From Lysobacteraceae bacterium (GTDB lineage: Bacteria > Pseudomonadota > Gammaproteobacteria > Xanthomonadales > Rhodanobacteraceae): 6,126 nt of DNA. Positions 4,522 through 6,126 of this stretch are shown here, piece after piece (position 1 is the first letter of the stretch; the number at the start of each line of letters is the position of its first letter). Under the pieces are notes generated by a model, which saw nothing but the letters and a program-made list of their open reading frames with translations, had not been told where the DNA came from and searched no databases. The stretch covers positions 1 to 6,126 of the forward strand of contig JAGWZT010000131.1 of the NCBI GenBank assembly GCA_018971925.1, written 5' to 3'. Made by a program: the position numbers and the translations under genes.

Positions 4522-6078
4522 TCAGTGCCCGCCCGCGCTCGCGCCGCCGCCGCGCGCGATGAACGGCGGTTTGGCCAGCCACACTACTGCGACCAGTCCG
4601 AGGAAAATGAAACCCAGCGCGTCGAACAAATGGTTGAAGGAAATCTGCATCGCCTGCTGGGTGATCACGCCGTTGACCTGCACGGCATAGGCCTGCAAAT
4701 GGCCACCCATCGCGGCGATGCCTTCGCGCACCCGCGATTCGTAGGCGTTGATGTGTTCACCGAGGTTGGCGTGGTTGATCACGCCGCCGCGCGTCCAGAT
4801 GTAGGTCGTGATCGAGGCCGAAAAACTGCCGCCGACCGAGCGCAGGAAGGTCGCCACGCCCGAGCCCTCGGCCACTTCGGGCCCTTCGAGGTCGGACAGC
4901 AGGATAGTCAGGATGGGCATGAAGAACAATGCGACGCCGAGGCCCTGGAGCAATTGCGCCATCGCGACGTGGTAGAAATCCACGTCCACGTTGAAACGGC
5001 CGCGGATGAAGCAGGTCAGACCCATCACGATGAACGCGACGGCCGCGAGCCAGCGCAGGTCGAACTTGTGCGCGTACTTGCCCACCCAGAACGTCATCAG
5101 CACCGGGATCACGCCGATCGGCGCGGTCGCAAGGCCCGCCCAGATCGACGTATAGCCGATCGTGTTCTGCAGCCACAACGGCACCAGCAGACCGATCGAG
5201 AAGAACGCCGCGTACGCCAGCACCAGCGCGAGCGTGCCCGCCGCGAAATTGCGGTGCCGGAACAGGCGCAGATCCACGATGGGTTCGTCGTCGGTCAGTT
5301 CCCAGACCAGGAACACCGCCAGGGAAATTCCCGAAACAATCGCCAACCCCACTATCGTGCCGGAGTTGAACCAGTCGAGCTCGTTGCCCTTGTCCAGCAG
5401 AACCTGCAGCGAACCGATGCCGAGGATCAGCGTGACCAGGCCCACCCAGTCGATGCGCGCCCGGCGCAATTGCTCGACGCGCTTGCCCAACTGTCCGGCG
5501 ACGACGGCGCTGGCGAACAGGCCGATCGGCACGTTGATGAAAAAGATCCATTCCCACGAATAGGTTTCGGTGATCCAGCCACCCAATACCGGCCCCGCGA
5601 TGGGCGCCACGACGGTCACCATCGCCAGGATCGCCAGCGCCATCCCGCGTTTCTCGCGCGGGTAGATCGAAACCATCAGACTCTGCGTCAGCGGGTACAT
5701 CGGTCCCGCGACCGCGCCTTGCAACGCGCGGAACAACACCAGTTCATTCATGCTGGTGGCAAAACCGCAAGCCGCCGAACACAGCGAAAACAACGCGGTG
5801 GCCCACACGAACAACTTCACTTCACCAAACCGGCGCGACAGGAATCCCGTCAGCGGCAGCGCGATCGCGTTGGACACCGCGAACGAGGTGATGACCCAGG
5901 TCGATTGCGTCAGACTCGCGCCGAGGTTGCCGGCGATGGTCGGCAACGACACGTTGGCGATGGTGATGTCAAGCACCTGCATGAACGTCGCGAGCGACAA
6001 CCCGAGCGTGGCCAGCGTCAGGCTGGCGGGCCGGAATTCACCGAATGACTGGGTTGCGGTGGCAGCGTTCGAAGCCAT
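4522..6078 (-). CDS. emrB: EmrB-type DHA2 family multidrug:H+ antiporter, first (upstream) copy
   Basis: A 518-residue polytopic inner-membrane protein, close in length to E. coli EmrB. Shared landmarks with EmrB include LDITIANV (~36-43) in helix 1, WVITSFAVSNAI (~61-72), motif A GFLSRRFGEVKLFVW (~78-92), GPMYPLTQSL (~125-134), motif C APIAGPVLGG (~158-167), WELTDDEPIVDLRLF (~259-273), FFMPILTILLSDLEG (~385-399), AQL-LQG near 374-379, and a Gly-rich C-terminus ending in His. It should act as the proton-driven pump of a tripartite EmrAB-TolC-like efflux complex. It is collinear with the downstream copy from residue 15 to the tail, with roughly 76% identity by hand count. ATG 6078 is the natural start; only a weak GAAAG precedes it, so coupling to an upstream gene is possible. 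Substrate range cannot be predicted. No MarR- or TetR-type regulator is in the window. Confidence 0.96.
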   Translation of the reverse strand: MASNAATATQSFGEFRPASLTLATLGLSLATFMQVLDITIANVSLPTIAGNLGASLTQSTWVITSFAVSNAIALPLTGFLSRRFGEVKLFVWATALFSLCSAACGFATSMNELVLFRALQGAVAGPMYPLTQSLMVSIYPREKRGMALAILAMVTVVAPIAGPVLGGWITETYSWEWIFFINVPIGLFASAVVAGQLGKRVEQLRRARIDWVGLVTLILGIGSLQVLLDKGNELDWFNSGTIVGLAIVSGISLAVFLVWELTDDEPIVDLRLFRHRNFAAGTLALVLAYAAFFSIGLLVPLWLQNTIGYTSIWAGLATAPIGVIPVLMTFWVGKYAHKFDLRWLAAVAFIVMGLTCFIRGRFNVDVDFYHVAMAQLLQGLGVALFFMPILTILLSDLEGPEVAEGSGVATFLRSVGGSFSASITTYIWTRGGVINHANLGEHINAYESRVREGIAAMGGHLQAYAVQVNGVITQQAMQISFNHLFDALGFIFLGLVAVVWLAKPPFIARGGGASAGGH

Positions 6079-6096
6079 GAGTGCTTTCGTGAAAAG

Positions 6097-6126
6097 TCAG
6101 GCCACGGAGCTCTTGGCCATGGATGG
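6097..6126 (-). CDS. Possible last codons of an upstream gene (C-terminus PSMAKSSVA)
   Basis: On the minus strand one frame reads PSMAKSSVA and stops with TGA at 6099-6097, 18 bases before the EmrB start at 6078. In many proteobacteria an EmrA/HlyD-type membrane-fusion gene lies directly upstream of emrB in the same operon, so this could be its end. Nine residues are not enough to identify a family, and the other two frames are also open here, so this is context-based inference only. Confidence 0.25.
   Translation of the reverse strand, partial: PSMAKSSVA

Noticed and set aside
4517..4582. Longer N-terminus for the second EmrB copy, starting at 4582
   Set aside because: The extra 22 residues are translated from the out-of-frame end of the upstream gene and are strongly basic. 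ATG 4516 directly after the upstream stop is the ordinary operon arrangement.
2780..4690. Plus-strand open frame of 636 codons antisense to the second EmrB gene
   Set aside because: The translation is rich in Arg, His, Gln and Asp with no domain-like pattern. It is the usual mirror frame of a GC-rich hydrophobic membrane-protein gene.
4525..6048. Plus-strand open frame of 507 codons antisense to the first EmrB gene
   Set aside because: Same mirror-frame composition as the one opposite the second copy. The two antisense products resemble each other only because the sense genes are paralogues.
2909..6078. Tandem duplication as an assembly or sequencing artefact
   Set aside because: The copies differ at about a quarter of residues and throughout the DNA, and have different N-termini, so this is a real paralogous pair and not a collapsed or repeated read.

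Overview
This GC-rich window carries ordinary bacterial chromosomal genes, densely packed and mostly on the minus strand. The organism looks like a proteobacterium. The EmrB-type transporters, the TRIC/UPF0126 protein next to a YgiD-type dioxygenase, and the overall style would suit a gammaproteobacterium such as a Xanthomonadales/Lysobacterales member. That placement is an inference with low confidence; the sequence holds no rRNA or other marker that fixes it.

Layout from left to right: (1) positions 1-56, minus strand, the first codons of a YgiD/LigB-type extradiol dioxygenase that leaves the window; (2) 53-679, minus, a TRIC/UPF0126 membrane protein whose stop overlaps the dioxygenase start; (3) 680-749, a 70-base gap with a perfect 7-bp inverted repeat overlapping a possible -10 element; (4) 750-2018, minus, an M20-family amidohydrolase with all expected metal ligands; (5) 2019-2268, a 250-base divergent intergenic region with small palindromes but no convincing sigma-70 promoter; (6) 2269-2880, plus, a small NAD(P)-binding protein of the COG2910 'NADH-flavin reductase' type, the only plus-strand gene; (7) 2881-2908, a short convergent gap; (8) 2909-4516 and 4522-6078, minus, two tandem EmrB-type DHA2 drug:H+ antiporters; (9) 6079-6126, upstream sequence that may hold the last codons of another gene.

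Minus-strand transcription runs from right to left. The two EmrB paralogues are separated by 5 bases and are almost certainly co-transcribed, perhaps after an EmrA-type adaptor just outside the window. The M20 gene is followed by the TRIC and dioxygenase genes. The last two are tightly coupled, but the palindrome/-10 candidate may give them their own promoter. The plus-strand reductase converges on the transporter pair.

I see no undescribed system, mobile element, CRISPR array or RNA gene. The most distinctive feature is the tandem EmrB duplication: about 76% amino-acid identity by hand count, with almost no gaps and with identity falling from the N- to the C-terminus.
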